From: Planktothricoides sp. SR001
Lineage (GTDB): Bacteria > Cyanobacteriota > Cyanobacteriia > Cyanobacteriales > Laspinemataceae
Direction: 5' to 3'
DNA length: 64,000 nucleotides
NCBI RefSeq assembly: GCF_001276715.1
Contig: NZ_LIUQ01000021.1
Span: 45,721 to 109,720, forward strand
A model generated the notes under the pieces. That model was not told the DNA's origin. It saw nothing but the letters and a program-made list of their open reading frames with translations, and made no database searches. Every line of letters starts with the position of its first letter. Positions within the stretch are counted from its first letter, which is position 1. A program made the translations under genes and the position numbers. Positions 9,271-16,704 of this stretch are shown one piece after another.

Positions 9271-12186
9271 ATGCATTTGATGATACCGATTTTTCCCTGT
9301 TATTCCGGCGAAATGCCGAAATTATTCAATCCATTGAACCCGCGCCATTATTTATTACTGGCTTATTGGATATTTTTTCGGCCTACGGCTTTAAATTCTT
9401 ATTTCTATCAAGCTGCCCCGAACCTGCATCCGCAAGGAGGCTTCGGCAAATTCTGGCGCACCTGGAAAGTGCAGGCATATCGTCGCCTTTATCTGATGTT
9501 CGGGGCTACTTTGCTGTTATTGACAATTTTGCTCGGTTTAATCGCCAGTTTCTATAACCTCGCTACGGATCAAGGACATACTGCTTCGGTGAATGTCGTG
9601 ACGCCAATTTCCTCTACGCAATTTATCTCGGCTTCTACTGGTAGTAGTTTTAGTTCGTCTACTATTAAAATTTGGGATTTGCCAACCGGCGCTGTGAGTC
9701 ATGCTTTAATGGCTGGGAATCGAGGAATTAATGCGATCGCCGTCTCTTCAGATCGAACACGCATCGTTTCCGGGGGCAGTAACAGCGAATTGATTGTCTG
9801 GGATTTAAAATCTGGCACAAAACTGAAAACCCTGGAAGGTCATCGCCGTTGGATCAACGATCTGGTGATTCTGGGGGATGGTCAGCGGGCGATTTCCGCT
9901 GCCGCTGATCAAACCCTCAAAATCTGGCAACTGGACTCCGGTAAAGCCTTATTCACTTTAGAAGGTCATACCAATTCGGTCAACGATATCGTTTTGACCG
10001 AGGATCAGAAACAAGTGATTTCCGCTTCCGAGGATAGAACTTTAAAAGTTTGGGACATTTCCTCCGGCAAAGAAGTCAAAACCCTCAGCGGTCATCAGGT
10101 TGGGGTGAACAAAGTGGTGATTTTGCCCGGAAACAAAGCCCTCAGCGGATCTGTTGATGGGATTTTGAAAGTGTGGGATTTAGCATCCGGGAAAGAATTG
10201 CGGACATTAACCGGACATACGGACAGCATCCAAGATATCGCGGTGACACCAGATGGGAAATTGGCAATTTCTGGGTCAGCCGATCGCACCTTAAAAGTCT
10301 GGGACTGGCAAACCGGAAAACTCTTGCATACCCTCACAGGTCATCAAGGCTGGGTGAATTCCGTAGCGGTGACTCCTGATGGTCAGCAAGCTATTTCCGC
10401 CTCTTCTGACCATACCTTAAAAGTCTGGAATCTCCAACAGGGAAAAGAATTAAATACCCTCAAGGGTCATACGGAATGGGTGCGAACGGTGCAATTAACC
10501 CCCGATGGTCAATGGGCAATTTCTGGGTCAGGAGATGCCAGACCGAAAGTTTGGGATTGGAAGTCCGGTCAAGAAATTCCCCTCAAGTCTGCGGAGAATA
10601 CCATCAAGTTAGCCCGAATTGGTTTTTATGTCGCCATGATTTTCGCGATCGCCACGGGTCTATTTCTGATTGCCCTGATTTTGGCGATCGGGATGATGGC
10701 TTTTGGCATTGCGGGCAGCCTCTTCTCTATTCTGGTTTTGGCTTTAGGCAGCACCATCGTCTTTACTTGGCTGTTCGTAGCTGCCGATGTGGTCGCTGTT
10801 AACCCCTCATTCCGAGAAGTATTCGGCGCGATGGCCCTAGATCCACAGTGGATTAATGCGGGGTTTGCCATTTCCTTGGGATTGCTATTTAATGTGGCGT
10901 TTAATTTAACCGGCAGAAAAGCGATCGCCCCAATCAGCAGCATCGCCCTAGTTTTCATCGTCGGGATTGCGATCGGTGCCCTCGAAGCCACTATATTAAG
11001 TAACAGTCAAATCATTACCCGAATTCGCCTAAACAGTGGCATAAAAACCGGGATAACTGTTGGTTTGCGATTCAACTTACTGGTCTTAATTGGCGCAGTG
11101 CGAGCCATATTTTACCCCATTGAACTTGCCTGGTCTGTCTATAGCAGCGTTCAAATTTTTTCTAAGGGGGGCAAAGGACATCCCGTGGAATGGGATGAAC
11201 TACAAATTTTTCCCTTGTGGGGGACTCAGAAATATCTATATCGGCGATTACAGGCGTTTACTGCAAAGGGCGACCCCATCTCTGGACTACGTTTAATTGC
11301 CGAAGTTGCCAGCAACCCCTTTCAAAGAGTTTTCGCTATCCAAGCCCTGCATAAATTCTTACATAACGCTGAAAATGATGGAAAAAATTACAGCCCGCTA
11401 CATTTGATTTATGCCATTTTGACCGATCCAGAATTAAAAGCATTCGTTTCAACTCCCAGCAGTCAACAAGATTGGCGCATTTTACCCAGCCGTCAACAAT
11501 TACTCCTCGGCGAACTCGACCAACGCTGGGTTGACTGTAGTAGCGATTGGATCGATCGCCTAATTTCCCGAATTGTTTGGTTAAAATTGCGGATTTTAAT
11601 TGGGTTTTGGTGGCACCACCGCACCACTCCCTTAACCCAATTTGCCGGAATGCTTTATGAATTTTTGAACCACAAAGACACAGAGGACACAAAGGACATC
11701 CGGGATTATGAAAGAATTTATGATCGTCTGATTGACTATCCCGGTGGCACAGAAATTGCCCTTTCCTTTCAAGCAATGGCTACTTGCTTGAAAGTTCAAG
11801 AATTGGCAGATATGGCTGAGGTGGTTAAGGCGATCGAACCCTTGGGAAATATACCCCCAGGTTCGCGGTTCGATTTTTTTGCGTCCCAAAGGGGCGACAC
11901 TGCCCCCCTATGGGGGGACGCCATTCGACCAGCAGTAATTCAGGCTTTAATTCGTTTAGCAGATATAGCCAAGATATCGATGAATCAACCTACCACAGAT
12001 GCAGTTCAAAAATTAAGCGCGATCGCTTATGGGATGATTCTGCTGCAAGAACTCGATACCGAATTAATCGCCCAAACAAATATCCCCCTGCCGGAAAAAA
12101 TCATCCTGAAAAAAATTATTGCTCATTGGCGTCCATTACTAACTCAAGCAACCCATCAAACCCTAGCACAGTTCAATATGTTTTAA
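9271..12186 (+). CDS. Membrane protein with WD40 propeller
   Basis: A 971-residue protein. A membrane helix at about 74-95 is followed by WD40 repeats from about 100 to 435 (units ending IWDLPTGAV, VWDLKSGTK, VWDISSGKE, VWDWQTGKL and others). A cluster of membrane helices spans about 447-640 and a soluble helical domain of about 330 residues ends the protein. The soluble part is not recognised. Two stretches of the C-terminal domain look like repeat DNA read in frame: HKDTEDTKD near residue 801 and ASQRGDTAPLWGDA near 871. The start has AAGGA nine bases upstream. The role is unknown; the propeller suggests a scaffold at the membrane. Confidence 0.85.
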   Translation: MHLMIPIFPCYSGEMPKLFNPLNPRHYLLLAYWIFFRPTALNSYFYQAAPNLHPQGGFGKFWRTWKVQAYRRLYLMFGATLLLLTILLGLIASFYNLATDQGHTASVNVVTPISSTQFISASTGSSFSSSTIKIWDLPTGAVSHALMAGNRGINAIAVSSDRTRIVSGGSNSELIVWDLKSGTKLKTLEGHRRWINDLVILGDGQRAISAAADQTLKIWQLDSGKALFTLEGHTNSVNDIVLTEDQKQVISASEDRTLKVWDISSGKEVKTLSGHQVGVNKVVILPGNKALSGSVDGILKVWDLASGKELRTLTGHTDSIQDIAVTPDGKLAISGSADRTLKVWDWQTGKLLHTLTGHQGWVNSVAVTPDGQQAISASSDHTLKVWNLQQGKELNTLKGHTEWVRTVQLTPDGQWAISGSGDARPKVWDWKSGQEIPLKSAENTIKLARIGFYVAMIFAIATGLFLIALILAIGMMAFGIAGSLFSILVLALGSTIVFTWLFVAADVVAVNPSFREVFGAMALDPQWINAGFAISLGLLFNVAFNLTGRKAIAPISSIALVFIVGIAIGALEATILSNSQIITRIRLNSGIKTGITVGLRFNLLVLIGAVRAIFYPIELAWSVYSSVQIFSKGGKGHPVEWDELQIFPLWGTQKYLYRRLQAFTAKGDPISGLRLIAEVASNPFQRVFAIQALHKFLHNAENDGKNYSPLHLIYAILTDPELKAFVSTPSSQQDWRILPSRQQLLLGELDQRWVDCSSDWIDRLISRIVWLKLRILIGFWWHHRTTPLTQFAGMLYEFLNHKDTEDTKDIRDYERIYDRLIDYPGGTEIALSFQAMATCLKVQELADMAEVVKAIEPLGNIPPGSRFDFFASQRGDTAPLWGDAIRPAVIQALIRLADIAKISMNQPTTDAVQKLSAIAYGMILLQELDTELIAQTNIPLPEKIILKKIIAHWRPLLTQATHQTLAQFNMF

Positions 12187-12527
12187 TCACAAGGGGCGAT
12201 TCCGCAAATAAGTAAATATATTTGTATGGGCGTGATATTTCCGGCAGTAAATATCGGATTACAAGCAATAACCTATATACCGGAATGCTTCGCCCTGGTA
12301 AACATGAAATGCTCTCAACTCGTAGGCGATCGCGCTCTCGTTGCAACCAAGCAAGAAACCGGGGCAAGAAACCGGGTTTCTATAAGAGTTGTTGGTTAGT
12401 GGCAAAGGTTATCTGAAGAAACCCGGTTTCTGGGTTTGGGTGGCAAAGATGGTCTAAAGAAACCCGGTTTCTGGGCCAGCGATCGCGTACAATAGAAAGC
12501 ATACATTCTTGCCCAAAACCGATCTTT
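12187..12527. repeat. Repeat cluster 1: REP hairpin and CCGG palindromes
   Basis: Contains one roughly 73-bp hairpin element (about 12225-12298, right arm CCGGAATGCTTCGCCCTG) and three copies of the palindrome AGAAACCGGGTTTCT or its GAAACCCGGTTTC form (near 12370, 12420 and 12460). No gene is supported. It directly precedes the broken DUF4160 gene. Confidence 0.85.
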
Positions 12528-12682
12528 ATGCCAGTAATTTTCATGTTTTATGGTGCGATCGTGATGATGTACTACTTTGATAACCAAAAACATCAATCCC
12601 CACACATCCACGTCACCTATCAAGATGATCTGTAATTGCAGTCAATGGGCAAGAAATATTCAAAATCAACCCCCTCCAGTAA
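12528..12682 (+). pseudogene. DUF4160 gene with internal deletion and frameshift
   Basis: The first 34 codons encode the typical DUF4160 start (MPVIFMFYGAIVMMYYFDNQ, then HIHVTYQDD) and stop at 12633-12635. In the next frame, from 12632 to the TAA at 12680-12682, the sequence reads VIAVNGQEIFKINPLQ, which matches the usual DUF4160 C-terminus. Intact members are about 80-90 residues, so roughly 35-40 middle codons are missing and the two ends meet out of frame. DUF4160 proteins are usually encoded next to a DUF2442 protein as a presumed toxin-antitoxin-like pair, and that partner follows 14 bases downstream. The peptide is very unlikely to work. Confidence 0.85.
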
Positions 12683-12696
12683 TCAGGAGTAATTAT

Positions 12697-12972
12697 ATGT
12701 CTCCCAAAGTTATTCAAGTAGAACCCTTGGAATCTTATCAACTTCGCCTGACTTTTAGCAATGGCGAAATTCGTCGTTTTGATGTGACTCCTTATCTTAA
12801 CAAAGGCATATTCACCGAACTTCAAAACATTGAATATTTTCAACAAGTAAAACTTAGCTTTGGCAGCATTCAATGGCCTCACGAACAAGATTTTAGTGCG
12901 GATACCCTCTACCTCACCAGTCAGCCGGAAGAAAAAACTGTAGAGCCGATATTTTCTCACTCAGCCCGATAA
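12697..12972 (+). CDS. DUF2442 family protein
   Basis: A 91-residue protein with the DUF2442 pattern: VEPLESYQLRLTFSNGEIRRFDVTPYL near the start and FGSIQWPHEQDFSADTLYL near the end. ATG at 12697 is preferred over an upstream in-frame ATG because CAGGAG lies eight bases before it and the family begins here. DUF2442 and DUF4160 genes are usually neighbours and are treated as a putative toxin-antitoxin-like pair of unproven function. Here the partner is broken while this gene is open and full length. Confidence 0.85.
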   Translation: MSPKVIQVEPLESYQLRLTFSNGEIRRFDVTPYLNKGIFTELQNIEYFQQVKLSFGSIQWPHEQDFSADTLYLTSQPEEKTVEPIFSHSAR

Positions 12973-13359
12973 TAATTTGCACTCAACCAAATCGTTACAG
13001 CCGATTCGTAGGGGCGAAGCATTCCGGCAGTCAATATCGGAGTAAAACCAATAACCTATATACCGGAATGCTTCGCCCTGGCACATATTATATCCGTAGG
13101 GGCGAAGCATTCCGGCAGTAAATATCGGGGTAAAACTAATAACCTATATACCGGAATGCTTCGCCCTGACTGGGGTTCACGAGTTGCCAGCTTGCCAAGA
13201 AACCGGGTTTCTATGAGCACGTTGGTGGGGTGACAAAGATGGTCTAAAGAAACCCGGTTTCTGGGGATTATATTTGTAGGGGCGAAGCATTCCGGCAGTA
13301 AATATCGGGTTAGAACTAATAACCTATATACCGGAATGCTTCGCCCTGACACAAATGAT
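12973..13359. repeat. Repeat cluster 2: three REP hairpins and CCGG palindromes
   Basis: Three near-identical 73-bp elements at 13008-13080, 13096-13168 and 13276-13348. Each starts GTAGGGGCGAAGCATTCCGG and ends in the complement CCGGAATGCTTCGCCC, so each can fold into a 16-bp stem. Between the second and third lie two AGAAACC(G/C)GGTTTCT palindromes (13198-13212 and 13247-13261). No gene. Confidence 0.92.
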
Positions 13360-13824
13360 TTACAAATCAGCTTGATTATCTTTGGGTAAAATATATTCCT
13401 CCTCAAAAACCTCTAACCAAGAAAGTGAGGTTAATCGACATTTTTTGCCCATTTCATCCTCGGCATCTTTCACCGCATTCTCAAAACATTTATCCCATAT
13501 AGACTCAAGAAAATTACGATTTAAACTTGGAATTTCCTCTTGACTTTCCTCAATTTCTCTACGGGCTGAACGAATACTGATAGCCCAGCTAGAAGTGCGT
13601 TTCTCTGGTTGACATTTCCACTTAATAACGTGAAGCATTAAGCGAATTAACTGGGTTTTTACCGCTCTTTTTTCAGTTCTTCCCATCGCTTCAATTAGAG
13701 ATGCTAAACCTTCTGTTGCTTCCATCGATTTTCCTTCTTTGAGAAGTGTCTGTACTGTCACAGCAGTTTGATAATGAGAGCAAACTGCTAACCAATCCCA
13801 ATCTTGTTTAGTCAGCATTGCCAT
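13360..13824 (-). CDS. DUF29 family protein
   Basis: A 154-residue protein with the DUF29 layout: a short N-terminal helix, then LIEAMGRTEKRAVKTQLIRLMLHVIKW, then the basic SWAISIRSARREIEE helix and a C-terminal acidic part. DUF29 genes are abundant in cyanobacteria, often in many copies per genome among mobile or toxin-antitoxin genes; their function is unknown. The last codons abut a 73-bp repeat element. Confidence 0.8.
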   Translation of the reverse strand: MAMLTKQDWDWLAVCSHYQTAVTVQTLLKEGKSMEATEGLASLIEAMGRTEKRAVKTQLIRLMLHVIKWKCQPEKRTSSWAISIRSARREIEESQEEIPSLNRNFLESIWDKCFENAVKDAEDEMGKKCRLTSLSWLEVFEEEYILPKDNQADL

Positions 13825-13904
13825 TTCCTTGAGATTATCTATATTTAATTAAGTTTAAAATAAGTCTTATAACAATTTGGCAAAAAAATATCAATATATC
13901 GACA

Positions 13905-14414
13905 TTATTCCGCGACTATTTTCCCGTTTTTCTCACTCAGCTTTTCAGTTTTTAAGGTTTCTTGGATCGCTAACTCAGGAACTTCAGATGTGGGTATTTT
14001 TAAATTAAACTGAAAAACTATTTGATGTTGTTCAATATTGATATTAGTTATATTAACAACGCTTTGATCTGGTAATAAACTTTGCACGGGAATTTGGGGA
14101 GGTGCAGATTTATACCCCGACTCATCCAACCATTCATAGATTTTCCGCCAATTCTCCACCTTTTCGTCTACTTTGTCCAACAGAAATTTCACATATTTAT
14201 AAATAGTGGCACATAAATCCGCCTCTACACCTCTGGGAATTTTATCTAATTTTTCCGCAATTGCTGAGGGACTATAGCCAGATAATAAACCTCTTAAATG
14301 GGCTTTTTCAATGGGAGTCAAATGTTTTCCTTTTGCCGAGGCTAAGTCAGCATAAAGGGTTTCTAAATCCCATTCTTGGGCAGCTTGACTAAACATTTGA
14401 TCCACTTGAGTCAT
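13905..14414 (-). CDS. HTH-like protein of the cyanobacterial effector-associated type
   Basis: A 169-residue protein. Residues 30-75 (LTPIEKAHLRGLLSGYSPSAIAEKL, then a helix with ADLCATIYKYVKFLL) resemble the small N-terminal helix-turn-helix domain that precedes NB-ARC, WD40 or protease effectors in cyanobacteria. The STAND protein at 42134 has a better example. The C-terminal half is mostly beta and unrecognised. It is divergent from the vWA/PP2C/kinase operon with about 130 bases between starts, so it could regulate or belong to that system. The function is inferred only from domain style and context. Confidence 0.6.
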   Translation of the reverse strand: MTQVDQMFSQAAQEWDLETLYADLASAKGKHLTPIEKAHLRGLLSGYSPSAIAEKLDKIPRGVEADLCATIYKYVKFLLDKVDEKVENWRKIYEWLDESGYKSAPPQIPVQSLLPDQSVVNITNINIEQHQIVFQFNLKIPTSEVPELAIQETLKTEKLSEKNGKIVAE

Positions 14415-14544
14415 AGTAAGCGTTGGGAAATTGGCTAACAGAACTCTAACACCAGTCCTAACGTTAATCAGTAGATTTTTAGAACTGGGTTATTTTACTC
14501 TGATTATAGCATACTTTTAGCCTTTAGATAAAGATAAAACGCTT

Positions 14545-15204
14545 ATGCCAATAGGTAATAATGCTGACTTTGCCACTAACCAAGAGCCCCGCTGTCCAGT
14601 GGTGCTGTTACTGGATAACTCAGGATCTATGAGTGGTCAGCCGATCCAGCAGCTAAATCAAGGGGTGGCGGTGTTTAAGCAATCGGTAGAGCAAGATGCT
14701 TTGGCTAAACTCAGAGTGGAGGTGGGGATCATTTCCTTTGGGCCGGTGAGGATGTGTCAAGATTTTGTCACGATCGATCAATTTGTGCCCCCACAGCTAA
14801 AAGCCGAAGAATTAACCCCGATGGGAGAAGCGATCAATTACGCTTTGGATTTATTGGAAAATCGCAAAGCTGATTACCACAATAATGGAATCCAATACTA
14901 TCGGCCTTGGGTGTTTCTAATTACAGATGGTAGTCCTACAGATACTTGGCAACCGGCAGCACAGCGCGTCAGACAAGGTGAGAACGATAAAAAATTCTCG
15001 TTTTTCGCAGTCGGTGTCCAAGGTGCGGATATGGGAATTTTAAGCCAAATTGCCACTCGTTCACCCATGCTGCTGAATGGTCTTGATTTTAAATCAATGT
15101 TCTTGTGGCTCAGTGCATCGCTGACGCAGGTATCTCATAGTCAACCTGGAGCCAACACAATGATCCAAACTCCAGCGATCACGTGGAATCAAGTAGCTAC
15201 TTAA
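14545..15204 (+). CDS. TerY-like vWA domain protein
   Basis: A 219-residue von Willebrand A domain. The metal-binding MIDAS is complete: DNSGSMSG (Asp 24, Ser 26, Ser 28), a Thr in ELTPMGEA and an Asp in LITDGSPTD. Family members of the TerY type bind a divalent metal and act as scaffolds or sensors. No signal peptide is seen, so it is cytosolic. It is the first gene of a tight three-gene unit with a PP2C phosphatase (27 bases downstream) and a kinase, the arrangement called the TerY-P triad. Confidence 0.9.
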   Translation: MPIGNNADFATNQEPRCPVVLLLDNSGSMSGQPIQQLNQGVAVFKQSVEQDALAKLRVEVGIISFGPVRMCQDFVTIDQFVPPQLKAEELTPMGEAINYALDLLENRKADYHNNGIQYYRPWVFLITDGSPTDTWQPAAQRVRQGENDKKFSFFAVGVQGADMGILSQIATRSPMLLNGLDFKSMFLWLSASLTQVSHSQPGANTMIQTPAITWNQVAT

Positions 15205-15231
15205 TATAGTGAGGAGATTAAACAGACTTTT

Positions 15232-16683
15232 ATGCCTTGGAAAGCGATCGCCTGTTCTGCAAAGGGGACTAGCCATGAAAAAATCGGCTCGCCTTGTCAA
15301 GATTATGCTGGCTTTATCAGAGTGAATGACTCTGGAGAGGCTGACAATAATGGCGACATTGCGATCGGGGCTGTCTGTGATGGGGCTGGGAGTTGTAAAT
15401 ATTCTGATATCGGTTCTGAATTAGCCGTTAAAACAACTCTGCAATCTTTACAAAGTTGGCTTAAATGGCTGAAACATGAGAATAAAAAAGATTTATCACA
15501 ACCCATCTTAGAAGATTATGCTCGCCAAGTTTTTGGCAAAAATCTAGCAAAAGTACAAGAAGCGTTTAGGGTCAAAGCACAGGAAATGGCCTGTTACTCA
15601 AAAGATTTCTCTTGTACTTTGTTAGTTGTGGTTGCAACTCCCAAGTGGCTGGCCGCGATGCAGATTGGCGATGGCTTTATTGTAATTCGACAGCCTGACT
15701 CAGAATATAAATTACTTTTTCAGCCCATCAAGGGAGAATATGCGAATCAAACCACCTTTATCACCGCTAGTAATGCTCTAGAAGTAATGCAGGTTAAGGT
15801 GTTGCCTGGACCGCAACAGTTTATTTTCGCCTCAACTGATGGCTTAGAAAGATTAGCCCTTGAGATTAAAAAAGAGTCAAAACCTCACCCGCCGTTTTTT
15901 GATAACTTTAGAGACGCTATACAAATTCGTTTTGAAACTGAGGAAAAAAGCTCAACCCAAGAGTGGTTACAGTCAGAGAAAGTCAATGAGAGAACCGATG
16001 ATGATAAAACGATTTTATTATGCTGGTATAAATCGGCAGATGAGCTTAAACAATCAACCGAGACATCTCAATCATCAGCAATTGTTCATACCTCATCACA
16101 AGCAATTCCAACAATTCAACTACCGGGAGGTGCTACCCGCTACTCCCCCCAACCAACTCCAGCGCCTCAACCATTGGGAGGTGTTACCAGCCAAACCACA
16201 CAAACCCGAGTAGCTCAACCATCGGAAAATGCTATTTCCCAATCTGATTCAAATTCAGAAACTGAACTATCGGAAGTTTCGGAATCAGAAGATCCTAAAG
16301 CCAAATCAGTTGAGAAAGCCGCTAAACAAAAAGATGCTTCCAGAGACGTTTACGCATTCGTCATTAATGTCTTAGCAGGCATTTTTTGGAACTCGCTTTG
16401 GCACGATTTATTTTTTGATATAAGGTTTAGCAGTTCAGTTGTCAGCAATTTTGTCGGTTTGTGTCTTGCGCTTCTACTGGCTGTCTTGATTTTATGGGTT
16501 GATTGGCAGCTATATCAACAAATCAAGCAGTATTCTTCTGATCAAGGGCAGAAAAAGGAACGTTTATTTCTTTACATGGCGCTAATTTGTGCAGTCGGAC
16601 TAGGCTTAGGAGGTTTAGTATATTACCTAATTCGTTTAGGTTTATTGTATTTATCTAATGTGTCAATCGGATTACCCAAATAA
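15232..16683 (+). CDS. PP2C-type phosphatase with C-terminal membrane anchor
   Basis: A 483-residue protein. The N-terminal 265 residues match the PP2C variant of bacterial triads: GTSHEKIGSPCQDYAGF, the metal-binding AVCDGAGSCKYSDIGSELAV, FSCTLLVVVA, AAMQIGDGFIV, ASTDGLERL and a late Asp-rich RTDDDKT. It should be a Mg/Mn Ser/Thr phosphatase. A Pro/Gln/Thr-rich linker (about 275-365) leads to three hydrophobic helices (about 375-475), so it is membrane-tethered. The gene is co-directional with the vWA gene before it and the kinase gene 21 bases after it, which suggests that it reverses phosphorylation by that kinase. Confidence 0.88.
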   Translation: MPWKAIACSAKGTSHEKIGSPCQDYAGFIRVNDSGEADNNGDIAIGAVCDGAGSCKYSDIGSELAVKTTLQSLQSWLKWLKHENKKDLSQPILEDYARQVFGKNLAKVQEAFRVKAQEMACYSKDFSCTLLVVVATPKWLAAMQIGDGFIVIRQPDSEYKLLFQPIKGEYANQTTFITASNALEVMQVKVLPGPQQFIFASTDGLERLALEIKKESKPHPPFFDNFRDAIQIRFETEEKSSTQEWLQSEKVNERTDDDKTILLCWYKSADELKQSTETSQSSAIVHTSSQAIPTIQLPGGATRYSPQPTPAPQPLGGVTSQTTQTRVAQPSENAISQSDSNSETELSEVSESEDPKAKSVEKAAKQKDASRDVYAFVINVLAGIFWNSLWHDLFFDIRFSSSVVSNFVGLCLALLLAVLILWVDWQLYQQIKQYSSDQGQKKERLFLYMALICAVGLGLGGLVYYLIRLGLLYLSNVSIGLPK

Positions 16684-16704
16684 CAAAACATACAGTAAAT
16701 AGCT

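Noticed and set aside
13056..13406. Minus-strand frame with GRSIPVYRLL repeats (similar at 18676, 19828 and 33111)
   Set aside because: Each is the translation of the 73-bp REP element and CCGG palindromes, so the repeated peptide is not evidence for a protein.
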